This document shows positions 37,403 to 46,068 of a stretch of DNA of 64,000 bases, one piece after another (positions within the stretch are counted from its first letter, which is position 1; each line of letters starts with the position of its first letter). The translations under genes and the position numbers were made by a program. The notes under the pieces were generated by a model, which saw nothing but the letters and a program-made list of their open reading frames with translations, did no database searches and was not told where the DNA came from. The stretch covers positions 186,001-250,000 of the forward strand of contig NZ_JABSPA010000004.1 of the NCBI RefSeq assembly GCF_013214175.1. The letters run 5' to 3'. This stretch comes from Colwellia sp. (GTDB taxonomy: Bacteria; Pseudomonadota; Gammaproteobacteria; Enterobacterales; Alteromonadaceae).

Positions 37403-38587
37403 ATGAATAAAAAATTACTCCTTACCTTGTTTACTTTGGTTTTTTCTAATATGACAATTGCACAAGATACCACATTAAAAATAGCCACCTTTAATGTCAG
37501 CATGGAAGCACTTAATTATGTTGAAGCTAAACGCGGCGAACCGGTAAATGTTTCGACCAATACACTGGCAACGGCCTTAGCCAGTCAACATCAACAGATC
37601 AAAAACATTGCCGAAATAATACAAAGAATTAATCCTGATATTATTCTGCTTAATGAATTTGATTATCTTGATGATAACAACCAAGCCTTAAAAAGCTTTA
37701 TTGCTAACTACTTAAATAAAAGCCAGCAGGGTCAAAAGAGCATTAACTTCCCTTATTTTTACCAAGGTCCAGTTAATACCGGCGTAAATTCAGGTTTAGA
37801 CCTTGATGGTAACGGTGAGAAAGGCAAATTACCCGGCGATGGCTACGGTTATGGTCACTTCCCTGGTCACTATGGTATGGCCTTGTTATCAAAATATCCT
37901 ATAGATATTGCTAACATTCGCAGCTTTCAACACTTTAAATGGCATGATATGCCAAATGCACTTATGCCGATTGATCCCGAAACCAATAAACCGTGGTACA
38001 GCAAGGATGTATGGCAAGCGCTGAGATTATCATCAAAATCTCATTGGGATGTGCCTGTTAAGGTTAATGGTAAAACCATTCATATACTAGCAAGCCACCC
38101 AACTCCGCCAGTTTTTGATGGTCCAGAAGATCGAAATGGTAAACGTAATCACGATGAGGTTCGCTTTTGGCATGATTATATTACCCCTGAGTTAGCGGGT
38201 TATATTTATGATGACAAAGGCACCAAAGGCGGCCTTAAAGCCGAGCATGCCTTCGTTATGTTAGGTGATTTTAATGCCACTACCGTTGATGGCAATGCCA
38301 TTAAAGCCGGTATTGCTTCACTATTAAACAATGAAAGAATTCAAGATGTTATGCCGCAGAGTCAAGCGGGAAAGCTACATAAACCTGATAACGTTAATGC
38401 TAAGCACCATACTTCAAATTGGGGTATGAGAGTCGATTATGTATTACCTTCGTCTTATGGCTTTAACGTTCATGATTCCGGGATTTTTTGGCCGTTACAA
38501 GGCGATGAAAGTTACCGTTTAATAAAAGATAGAAGTGCTTCATCAGATCATCGACTAGTTTGGCTTGAGCTAACAACAAAAGACTAG
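37403..38587 (+). CDS. Secreted endonuclease/exonuclease/phosphatase-family protein
   Basis: The 394-residue protein has a signal peptide (cleavage near TIAQD) and an EEP fold: IATFNVSMEAL, DIILLNEFDYLDDN (metal Glu), HILASHPTPP, VMLGDFNATT and SSDHRLVWLEL (catalytic His). A glycine-rich insert (GDGYGYGHFPGHYG) lies in the middle. It is probably an extracellular or periplasmic phosphodiesterase. It appears cotranscribed with the RutR-like regulator, so regulator and nuclease genes may share a promoter. Confidence 0.85.
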   Translation: MNKKLLLTLFTLVFSNMTIAQDTTLKIATFNVSMEALNYVEAKRGEPVNVSTNTLATALASQHQQIKNIAEIIQRINPDIILLNEFDYLDDNNQALKSFIANYLNKSQQGQKSINFPYFYQGPVNTGVNSGLDLDGNGEKGKLPGDGYGYGHFPGHYGMALLSKYPIDIANIRSFQHFKWHDMPNALMPIDPETNKPWYSKDVWQALRLSSKSHWDVPVKVNGKTIHILASHPTPPVFDGPEDRNGKRNHDEVRFWHDYITPELAGYIYDDKGTKGGLKAEHAFVMLGDFNATTVDGNAIKAGIASLLNNERIQDVMPQSQAGKLHKPDNVNAKHHTSNWGMRVDYVLPSSYGFNVHDSGIFWPLQGDESYRLIKDRSASSDHRLVWLELTTKD

Positions 38588-38606
38588 GCAAGACAATAAG
38601 CACAAA

Positions 38607-38641
38607 TAAAAAAGCCGACAAGTGGCCACACGAGTCGGCTT
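38607..38641 (-). terminator. Terminator of the RND efflux operon
   Basis: AAGCCGAC/GTCGGCTT stem with an inner GTG/CAC pair; the T6 run is on the minus strand. It has the same design as the hairpin at 17804-17838. Confidence 0.75.
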
Positions 38642-38755
38642 AGCTTACATAAATTGAGTGACTATTGATGTTCAACAGCCCTTCGTAAGCAAAACTAGTT
38701 AGCTTTTATATAATACTAATCCGTATAGAAAGTTAATGGTATTACCAGCTTTCGA

Positions 38756-39997
38756 TTAATTAAGGTTGGCGATAAGATCAGACTTTTTATCGCTAAGAAA
38801 GCGCACTTTTTCACCACTTTGCAAGCGCTCGCCGCCACGAACAACAACACTATCGTCAATGGATAAAGCGCCCGTCACTGAAATCCAGCTATCAACACCT
38901 TGACCTACTAATACCGAAACTTTTTGTGCTTTTAGCTCATCATCAATGGTCAATACATAGGTTTCGTTTTCCCGTAATATCAAGGCATCGCGTGGTACTA
39001 AAATGGCTTCCTTAGGGGCCTGCTTAGGTAAAGAAACCGTCACGGCGGTACCTGCTAAGATTGCTATACCATCAGCAGAAAGTCTGACATCAAAAGTACG
39101 TGAGGCTTGCTCCCCCGCCTGACTCCAAGTACGAATAGGTAACTCAAGTAAGGTTTGGTTCCATTTGACCATCACTTTACTGCCTCGTTGTAAAAAGGGT
39201 GCAATGGCAATTGGCGCAGCAATTTTAATATCAAGATGTTTGGTATCAATTAACTGCACTAACGGACGGCCTATAGTGATCAGTTCACCAACATGGGCAA
39301 ATCGTTGGCTGATATTGCCGGCAAAAGGCGCTTTAATCATGGTTTTCTCTAAAGCAAGTAAGGTTTGCTCTACCGAGATATTCAAAGCAGCGACTTCGTT
39401 AATGGCAATGGTAAGATCTTTATTAACACGTTCATATTCACTCAAGGCTGAATTGTTTTTTTCACGTAACTTTAAAAAGCGGGCTTTTTGTCCGGTAAGG
39501 TAATCAACCTCGGCTTGATATTGCTTCACTTCTACTCGTTGACGAGCCAATTGTAATTTCAGGTGACGATCATCAATTTGTGCTAATAATTGCCCCTTGC
39601 TAACTTGACTGCCGACATCTTCAATCCACAGCAACTGCCCAGTTTGTTCGGCAGATATAGGGGCATTTTTTCGACTTATCACATTGGCAGGCAACCAAAT
39701 ACTTGGCTTTACTTGCTCTTTTTTGACCGACTCAACACTAACGAGGTGGGCAGGTTTTTCTTCTTCCGCCGCATTGGCCTGTTGACTAAAGCTAAGTAAG
39801 CCAATTATTGAGATAAATGCAAACGTTACTATCGCTGAGCTATAAATGTCTGCTGTTGCGGACTTTTTCATAGTAAATTTCAGTTTTGAAGACCTAATTC
39901 TGGAAGACATAACTTTTGAAGGCATAAGTTTTTCTGGTGTCACATTGGTTAACATTAAGTTATTCATGATTTGTCCCTTAATCTGTTGAGTTGTCAT
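38756..39997 (-). CDS. RND efflux periplasmic adaptor (membrane fusion protein)
   Basis: HlyD/AcrA-type adaptor, 413 residues. Lipoyl-like half-motifs are NAPISAEQTGQLLWIEDVGSQVSKGQLLAQID and APFAGNISQRFAHVGELI, separated by a coiled-coil hairpin (about 145-205) and followed by barrel and membrane-proximal domains. The ATG at 39997 overlaps the permease stop (TAATG), implying coupling. An internal Met43 starts a much better signal sequence (KKSATADIY...SQQANA), so the true start may be about 39871. It pairs with the permease at 39997; no outer-membrane channel gene is nearby. Confidence 0.88.
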   Translation of the reverse strand: MTTQQIKGQIMNNLMLTNVTPEKLMPSKVMSSRIRSSKLKFTMKKSATADIYSSAIVTFAFISIIGLLSFSQQANAAEEEKPAHLVSVESVKKEQVKPSIWLPANVISRKNAPISAEQTGQLLWIEDVGSQVSKGQLLAQIDDRHLKLQLARQRVEVKQYQAEVDYLTGQKARFLKLREKNNSALSEYERVNKDLTIAINEVAALNISVEQTLLALEKTMIKAPFAGNISQRFAHVGELITIGRPLVQLIDTKHLDIKIAAPIAIAPFLQRGSKVMVKWNQTLLELPIRTWSQAGEQASRTFDVRLSADGIAILAGTAVTVSLPKQAPKEAILVPRDALILRENETYVLTIDDELKAQKVSVLVGQGVDSWISVTGALSIDDSVVVRGGERLQSGEKVRFLSDKKSDLIANLN

Positions 39998-42900
39998 TAC
40001 GCTTTAACGCGCGCACTTGGTAATTGTTGTACAGCTGGTTGTTTATTAGCTCCAGGTAAAAAGTCATACTTAGATAGCCTTAACAAACATGGCAGTAACA
40101 CTATGGTAAATAGGGTACTAAAGGCTAAACCGCCGACAATCACCGCCGCTAAACCGCGATAAATAACACTGCCCGCTCCCGGCATAAGTAATAGCGGCAA
40201 CATGCCAAAAAAGCTTGTTGCTGTACTCATAAAAATAGGTCGTAAACGTAAGATTAATGCTTGTTCAATCGCTTGTGAGCGCTCAAGGCCATCTTCTTGA
40301 CCTAAGCGAGTTTGATGAACCAACAAAATTGCATTGTTAACTACTAAGCCCAGTAAAATAATAAAACCAATCATGGTCAGTAAATCAAGAGGCTGAAAGA
40401 CAGTAAGGTTAAGCAATTGCAGTGCTAAAATACCGCCCACAGTTGCTAGCGGTATGGTAATTACCACGAGTAAGCTGTCTTTAATTGATTTAAACAGAGC
40501 AGCCATTAATAGAAATAGAATGACTAAAGCAAAAGCAAAATTTTCTGCCATCACCCCGATAGCTTTTTCTAGCTGATCGGCACTACCACCATATTGGATA
40601 TTGCCACCATCTGGCATAATATCTCGCAATTTAGGCTCTACTTGTGACTTTAATACTGAAATTGTTTCTTCCAGCGACCAACCTTTAGGTGGGTTAACAT
40701 TTAAAGTGATAGTACGCTGGCCATCAATACGTGTTAAGCGGCTCGGGCCAACCGTACGTTGTATAGCCACTAAGTTTGATAATTGTGTAATGTTGCCATT
40801 ACCGGTAACCACAGGCACATCACCTAAGTTATCGGGATCATTCCAGCCATCGGCACGCAAAATCATGTTCATACGTTTACTGCCATTAAAATACTCACCA
40901 ACATAGAGGCCATCACCTAATGTTCTGACTACACGACCAACATCACGACGATTCCAACCTTGCTCTACTATATTACGGTCCTTAGGGGTTAAGTTGATTT
41001 CGGGCTCTGACAAAGCAAGACCAGGATTAGCATTTACATTTGCGCCTTCAATGGCTGCTTTGATGAAATCTATACCTTGGCGTGCCACTTCTTGTAATGC
41101 TTGGGTATCTTTCGATTGCAGATGAACCTGCACTTGTCTACCACCACCAAAGCCACCAAATAAGTTACCCTGCCTGGCAAAAACCTGGGTGTCGGGTAGG
41201 TCAATTAATATTTCATTTTTAACAATTTCAAGTAACTCATCTACTCTGTCTTGATCTTTTACTCGAACGCCCAAACTACCGCCCCACGCGCCACCAAAAA
41301 TATAATAATTTTTCAAGGCCGGCTCTTTAGTGCCATCCATATAGGGCTTTAAGCGTTCAACAATAGGTTGAATAACTTCTTTTTCAATAGTTTTAACATT
41401 AGAGCCCGGTGGAAAACGTAAATTTGCATCAATGGCATCACGCTTAACCGGTGGTAAATAATCAAGATTAGGCATAGCAACGAGTGTTATGACAACCGGT
41501 AATATTAATAGGCTAGTAGCAAGTGACAAACGCTTAATACGGTTATTGGTACAAGTCATAACAAAGCGGGTTATTTTTTGCCAAAGCATTTTATTAGGAT
41601 CAATAACCTTTTCTTGTTTCAGTAAATACTTTGCTAAAACCGGTAGCAGTACCACAGCAACAATAAGCGATACAGAAACTGCAATGGCTATGGTTAAGGC
41701 CAAATCACCAAACAGCTGCCCTTCTATATCTTTTAAGAAAAACACCGGTAAGAAGATCGCTACCGTTGTAGCGGTCGAGGCCAGTAAAGCGCCCCATACT
41801 TGCTCTGCACCTTGCTCTGAACTGTCATGTTCATTAAGGCCTTTATCACGCATGCGTAATATATTCTCTAAAACAACAATGGCGGCATCGAGCACCATAC
41901 CCACCGCAAAAGCCAAACCAGCTAAAGAAATAACGTTAAGTGAACGACCGGTAATTTCCAAAACAATAAAGGTACTTAACAAACTAACCGGTATAGCGGT
42001 AGCAATAATTAACGTAGCGCGCATCCGGCGAATAAAAAACCACAACACTGACAGCGATAAAACAATACCAGCAAATAGATTACTGGTGACTAAGTTAATG
42101 GCGCGGTAAATAAACACCGAGGCATCAAAAGATTGCACCATAATGAGTTTTTTATCTGCCAGCAGTTCACTATTAAGTAAGGCGACCTCTTCCTTGACTC
42201 GGTTTAACGTTTCTAAAACATTAGCGCCATTAGCTCTATTAATACGCATGGAAAATGCAGGATTACCATTTTGCACCGCCATACCTTCCCTATCCCTACG
42301 GCTCACTTCCACGGTGGCAATATCACTTAAACGAATATTTCGCCCACCGCGGGACTCAAGCATTAATTGTGATAAGTCATCAACGCTATATTTACCGCTA
42401 TAACGTAAAGTGTATTGACGTCTACCTACGTCAATAAAGCCACCCGAAATATCATCACTGGCAGACACTAAGGAAATAAGTCTTGGAATTGAAATACCAT
42501 ATTCAGCCGCTTTAATGGGGTCGTAGCGAATTTGCAGCTCTTCTCGGTTTTGCTCCGAAAAAGTTTCCACACTGGCAACACCTTCAATCGATTCCAAGCG
42601 CGGTCTAATAACATCATTGGTAAAGTCAATATACTGGCTAATATCTTGACCATTACCCGGTAAAGCCTGTAAAAAGAAAAACGTCAGTGCTGGAGTATTG
42701 CCACGACCACCGCCAAGCATAATTCGTGGTGGCCGAGCATCTTGGGGTAAGTTAGCGACACGTGTCATGCGGCTAATCACTTCAATTAAGGTTTGCTCCA
42801 TATTAGTGCCGACACCAAAAGATAAATTAATGTAAGCACCGCCACGATTGGCATAAGCATTCATTGAATCTAAGCCCGGAATACCACGTAAGACTTGCTC

Positions 42901-43101
42901 TTGTGGTTCAATAATTTCAGATTCAACTTCTTTAGGGGATGCCGCTCGCCAAGAGGTTTGTATGCCAATTTGTGGACGTTCAATATCAGGAAATAATTGC
43001 ACTGGCAGTTTAAATAAGCTGAGCATACCTACAAGTAGAGTTAAGGCGACAACGACAGCGACAGCTGCTGGACTAGTTAAAGCGCTCTTGGTGAGTTTCA
43101 T
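39997..43101 (-). CDS. RND-family efflux permease
   Basis: Inner-membrane proton-driven exporter, 1034 residues in the usual two-repeat, twelve-helix layout with large periplasmic loops. The N-terminus reads LFKLPVQLFPDIERPQI. The TM4 relay segment reads GMVLDAAIVVLENI, with one Asp where AcrB has two, a variant common in this branch. Other marks are GGRGNTPALTFFF in the porter loop and LLLMPGAGSVIYRGLAAVIVGGL at the end. Substrate unknown. It forms an operon with the adaptor. Confidence 0.92.
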   Translation of the reverse strand: MKLTKSALTSPAAVAVVVALTLLVGMLSLFKLPVQLFPDIERPQIGIQTSWRAASPKEVESEIIEPQEQVLRGIPGLDSMNAYANRGGAYINLSFGVGTNMEQTLIEVISRMTRVANLPQDARPPRIMLGGGRGNTPALTFFFLQALPGNGQDISQYIDFTNDVIRPRLESIEGVASVETFSEQNREELQIRYDPIKAAEYGISIPRLISLVSASDDISGGFIDVGRRQYTLRYSGKYSVDDLSQLMLESRGGRNIRLSDIATVEVSRRDREGMAVQNGNPAFSMRINRANGANVLETLNRVKEEVALLNSELLADKKLIMVQSFDASVFIYRAINLVTSNLFAGIVLSLSVLWFFIRRMRATLIIATAIPVSLLSTFIVLEITGRSLNVISLAGLAFAVGMVLDAAIVVLENILRMRDKGLNEHDSSEQGAEQVWGALLASTATTVAIFLPVFFLKDIEGQLFGDLALTIAIAVSVSLIVAVVLLPVLAKYLLKQEKVIDPNKMLWQKITRFVMTCTNNRIKRLSLATSLLILPVVITLVAMPNLDYLPPVKRDAIDANLRFPPGSNVKTIEKEVIQPIVERLKPYMDGTKEPALKNYYIFGGAWGGSLGVRVKDQDRVDELLEIVKNEILIDLPDTQVFARQGNLFGGFGGGRQVQVHLQSKDTQALQEVARQGIDFIKAAIEGANVNANPGLALSEPEINLTPKDRNIVEQGWNRRDVGRVVRTLGDGLYVGEYFNGSKRMNMILRADGWNDPDNLGDVPVVTGNGNITQLSNLVAIQRTVGPSRLTRIDGQRTITLNVNPPKGWSLEETISVLKSQVEPKLRDIMPDGGNIQYGGSADQLEKAIGVMAENFAFALVILFLLMAALFKSIKDSLLVVITIPLATVGGILALQLLNLTVFQPLDLLTMIGFIILLGLVVNNAILLVHQTRLGQEDGLERSQAIEQALILRLRPIFMSTATSFFGMLPLLLMPGAGSVIYRGLAAVIVGGLAFSTLFTIVLLPCLLRLSKYDFLPGANKQPAVQQLPSARVKA

Positions 43102-43250
43102 GGTGATTCCATCATTGGATTACATTAATTAACAAATAAGATACAAGGGTAAGCTAATAAAGTAAGTGGACTTGCGGTTAATCGAGATAAAAACACGACC
43201 AATAACCTCAGAGAAATGCTTTGAAATTAGCTGAAATAATTAGACATAAC

Positions 43251-43266
43251 TGTGATGATTTTGACA
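43251..43266. promoter_or_regulatory. Possible CRP site upstream of pldA
   Basis: TGTGA-TGATTT-TGACA has one mismatch to TGTGAnnnnnnTCACA, in the 367-bp gap between the RND permease and pldA. Confidence 0.3.
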
Positions 43267-43335
43267 CACGTTAGCATTTAATAAATCACCTCTGATAAGT
43301 AAAGCTTTACAGGCCAGCAAGAATTGCCCTGATAT

Positions 43336-43379
43336 ATACCAGATTTACTTCAAGCGGGACCTTGAAGTAGATCTGGTAT
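43336..43379. repeat. Long hairpin with ATACCAGAT ends
   Basis: ATACCAGATTTACTTCAAG and CTTGAAGTAGATCTGGTAT pair with one mismatch around a six-base loop. The ends resemble the ATACCAA termini of the interspersed repeats, so it may be a remnant. Confidence 0.5.
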
Positions 43380-43468
43380 TAGTGACTTATTATGGTGAGC
43401 TCTGACTATTGATTGACAGACCGATAGGCTATAATCGCCAGCAACTTCAGCTAAAACAGTCGGCTATC

Positions 43469-44533
43469 ATGATATCCTTAATCTCCCGTTTACTTCCTCT
43501 ACTCTTATTTGCTTTATCATTTATCGCTCAAGCCAATTCAGTTGACAATAAAACGGATAAAGCCGAGCTGCCATCTCATAAAGCATTATTCGAGATGTGC
43601 TTATTTAAAGCGATTAAAAGTGCCGATAAAACAGCTACGTTAGCGGAGATTGAGCATTATTGTGAACAACAGATTGCTGAAAAAGTTATTAGTAAAAACA
43701 GTGGCCAAAGTGTTGAGTTAGGCGTGTTAGCCAACAGAGTGATCCGCGAAAAAAGAACCGCTGCCGACCCCTATGTACTCACACCACACAAAATGAATTA
43801 CATTCTGCCTTTATCTATGGTCGATGAAATTAACCGCACGGCTTATCAAGGGTTTTCTGATTGGGCTGATGAATTAAAAGATGTCGAAGCAAAGTTTCAA
43901 CTCAGTTTAAAAGTACCACTGCTCACTGACAGTTTATTTAGACAAGGCGATCAACTATATTTTGGTTTTACTTTGCAGTCCTGGTGGCAAATTTACTCGG
44001 AAGAAATTTCAAAACCCTTTCGTGAAACCAATTACCAGCCAGAAATTTTCTATTTCACCCCCATTAGTTTTCATCCTTTTGGCGGTAATTCTGCCCTAGT
44101 TGTTGGCGCAGAGCATCAATCGAATGGTCGTTCACAGCTGTTATCAAGAAGTTGGAACCGTGTTTATGTTAATTACCTTTATGAAAAGCGTAATTTCGCC
44201 TTATCATTTCGTCCATGGTATCGCATACCCGAGAGTGAGAAGGAATCTCCGTCAGATGGCCAAGGTGATGATAACCCGGATATTTTAGATTATATGGGCC
44301 ATTTCGAGTTAGGCTTGATGTATAAATACGACTCAGCTTATGAATTCTCCTTTAAAGGTCGCAATAATTTTGCCACTCATAAAGGCTTTGTTGAATTTGG
44401 CGTGACTTTTCCTTTGTGGGGTAAGCTAAAAGGCTATGCCCAAATGAGTAGTGGCTATGGCGAAAGTTTAATTGATTATAATGTTAACCAAAGACGCTTT
44501 GGTATCGGTATCGCTTTAACCAACTTACTTTAA
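43469..44533 (+). CDS. pldA: Outer-membrane phospholipase A
   Basis: From ATG 43469 the 354-residue protein has a signal peptide (MISLISRLLPLLLFALSFIA, cut near QAN). The catalytic H216, S218 and N230 in EHQSNGR...RSWNR have the same spacing as H142/S144/N156 of E. coli OMPLA. A calcium-binding and barrel region follows, ending GIGIALTNLL. An N-terminal extension of about 90 residues precedes the barrel. It hydrolyses phospholipids in the outer membrane when activated by dimerisation. It is convergent with the M48 peptidase gene. Confidence 0.92.
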   Translation: MISLISRLLPLLLFALSFIAQANSVDNKTDKAELPSHKALFEMCLFKAIKSADKTATLAEIEHYCEQQIAEKVISKNSGQSVELGVLANRVIREKRTAADPYVLTPHKMNYILPLSMVDEINRTAYQGFSDWADELKDVEAKFQLSLKVPLLTDSLFRQGDQLYFGFTLQSWWQIYSEEISKPFRETNYQPEIFYFTPISFHPFGGNSALVVGAEHQSNGRSQLLSRSWNRVYVNYLYEKRNFALSFRPWYRIPESEKESPSDGQGDDNPDILDYMGHFELGLMYKYDSAYEFSFKGRNNFATHKGFVEFGVTFPLWGKLKGYAQMSSGYGESLIDYNVNQRRFGIGIALTNLL

Positions 44534-44567
44534 CTACCAGTGTTAACCAAATGCTTTAACTAATGAC

Positions 44568-45482
44568 TTACTTCATTGCTTGAGCAAAACGCTTAGTAAG
44601 TAACAGCCCTTCATTCATCGCCAGTTTATCAAGCTGTTCAGCTAAGGCTGTTAGTCTTTGTGAGGGTGTTGGGTGGGTTTTATACAACAAGGCTAAAGCA
44701 CTATCATCGGCGGAAAATGATGCTAAGACTTGTAAATTATCTACATAAGCAAAAGCATCATAGCCCGATTTAGCCAATAGACGTATGCCATATTGATCCG
44801 CCTGAAACTCATCGTCTCGATCTAAGCCTTTGCTATATAAGTGTTGCGCCATACCCGTTACTTTTTTTGCCCAATCTCGATAATCATTATCTTCATTACT
44901 TGCTGCGGTATTGTCTTGATACGCTTGTGCTGAAATAAATAGGGTCTCGGTGACTGCACTTCTATTAGCATCATCTTTAATCGCCTTTAAATAATGATAT
45001 TCGGTGATATGGACAATTTCATGAGCTAATACCGCAGCTAATTGCGCTTCATTTTCCAATTGCATCAACATGCCTGAAGTGATGAAAACAAAACCTCCAG
45101 GTGCGGCAAAAGCATTAATTGCCGTACTGTTAATCACACCAAACTGCCAAGGTAATTCAGGTCTTGAGCTATTAGCGGCCAGCCACATACCGACCTTATT
45201 AACATAAATATTAATGGCTTCATTTTCATACAAAGGTCGAGTGCCCAATAATACTGCCGACATATTTTCACCAAATTGAATTTCTTGAGCTTGATTAATA
45301 CTATTGGCATTAAAAACCTTAATGCCTTGGTCTATTAACTGGCCGAGTTCAAAGTTACCAATTTTCAAACCGGTACTTTTACAAGCAAGGAGTGAACAAC
45401 TTAAGATCAGAGCTAGGCAAATGGCATAACTTGTTGTGTGACTTGTTGGTCTTGAACAAGTTAAATGAGTTAAATACTTCAT
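44568..45482 (-). CDS. M48-family metallopeptidase lipoprotein
   Basis: The 304-residue protein has a lipoprotein signal ending LLAC (Cys34) and the zinc motif HEIVH at 154-158 with a later RDDEFQADQYG, the third ligand region. It resembles the BepA/LoiP group of periplasmic M48 peptidases, without clear TPR repeats. It starts four bases after the SH3 protein stop and is the last gene of a three-gene group with the CHASE2 cyclase. Confidence 0.85.
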   Translation of the reverse strand: MKYLTHLTCSRPTSHTTSYAICLALILSCSLLACKSTGLKIGNFELGQLIDQGIKVFNANSINQAQEIQFGENMSAVLLGTRPLYENEAINIYVNKVGMWLAANSSRPELPWQFGVINSTAINAFAAPGGFVFITSGMLMQLENEAQLAAVLAHEIVHITEYHYLKAIKDDANRSAVTETLFISAQAYQDNTAASNEDNDYRDWAKKVTGMAQHLYSKGLDRDDEFQADQYGIRLLAKSGYDAFAYVDNLQVLASFSADDSALALLYKTHPTPSQRLTALAEQLDKLAMNEGLLLTKRFAQAMK

Positions 45483-45486
45483 TTTT

Positions 45487-46068
45487 CTAGTCCTCTTTCA
45501 CTTTTATAAGGCTTACTTTAAGTTTGCCCTGCTTGGCAAACCTTGCTGCTGCTCCGGCTGAGACACTATAGCTATTAAGTAAATCGACTTGCTTTAAATC
45601 AGCTTTTGCTTTTTTTAAATCATCGACATCAAAGCCGCGAACCCCGGTTGATACTGTCGGTAAACTATCATTGTTAACACTTGAAAAAAGCGACTTAACG
45701 CCTAACTCTCCTTCTCGTTTTGCCGAAGAAATAAATCTGACATTTAACATATTGACCCAGCCAGAAAGCTGACCGGCTTGTGGCAGGCTTGCTGTTGAAA
45801 TAAAGTACCAAGCACTTTTTCTACTTTGAATATTAATCTTTTCTTTAGCAGCAACAGAGCCGGTAATGTTACTTTGAAAACTAGGTTGCTTTAACAAGTT
45901 AACTTTTTTTATCATCTGCCCCGCACGAACATTGTTAGGTTTTTGTGTGACTGGATTTGCTGCAAAGGCAAAACTGATATTTAAACTTGTTAGGACAAAA
46001 AGAACAGTTGCCATAATGAATGGGCTAGTAGCTATTATTGCAAGGTAAGCACAAAGAACTTTGGACAT
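45487..46068 (-). CDS. SH3-domain protein, exported
   Basis: The 193-residue protein has an N-terminal hydrophobic segment (signal peptide ending near SFAFA) and a bacterial SH3-like domain at about 50-110: VNLLKQPSFQSNITGSVAAKE, KSAWYFIST and GWVNMLNVRF. The C-terminal part (GVRGFDVDDLKKAKADLKQV) recurs in proteins encoded beside cyclases and M48 peptidases, as I recall. Its role is unknown. Its ATG overlaps the stop of the cyclase by one base. Confidence 0.75.
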   Translation of the reverse strand: MSKVLCAYLAIIATSPFIMATVLFVLTSLNISFAFAANPVTQKPNNVRAGQMIKKVNLLKQPSFQSNITGSVAAKEKINIQSRKSAWYFISTASLPQAGQLSGWVNMLNVRFISSAKREGELGVKSLFSSVNNDSLPTVSTGVRGFDVDDLKKAKADLKQVDLLNSYSVSAGAAARFAKQGKLKVSLIKVKED

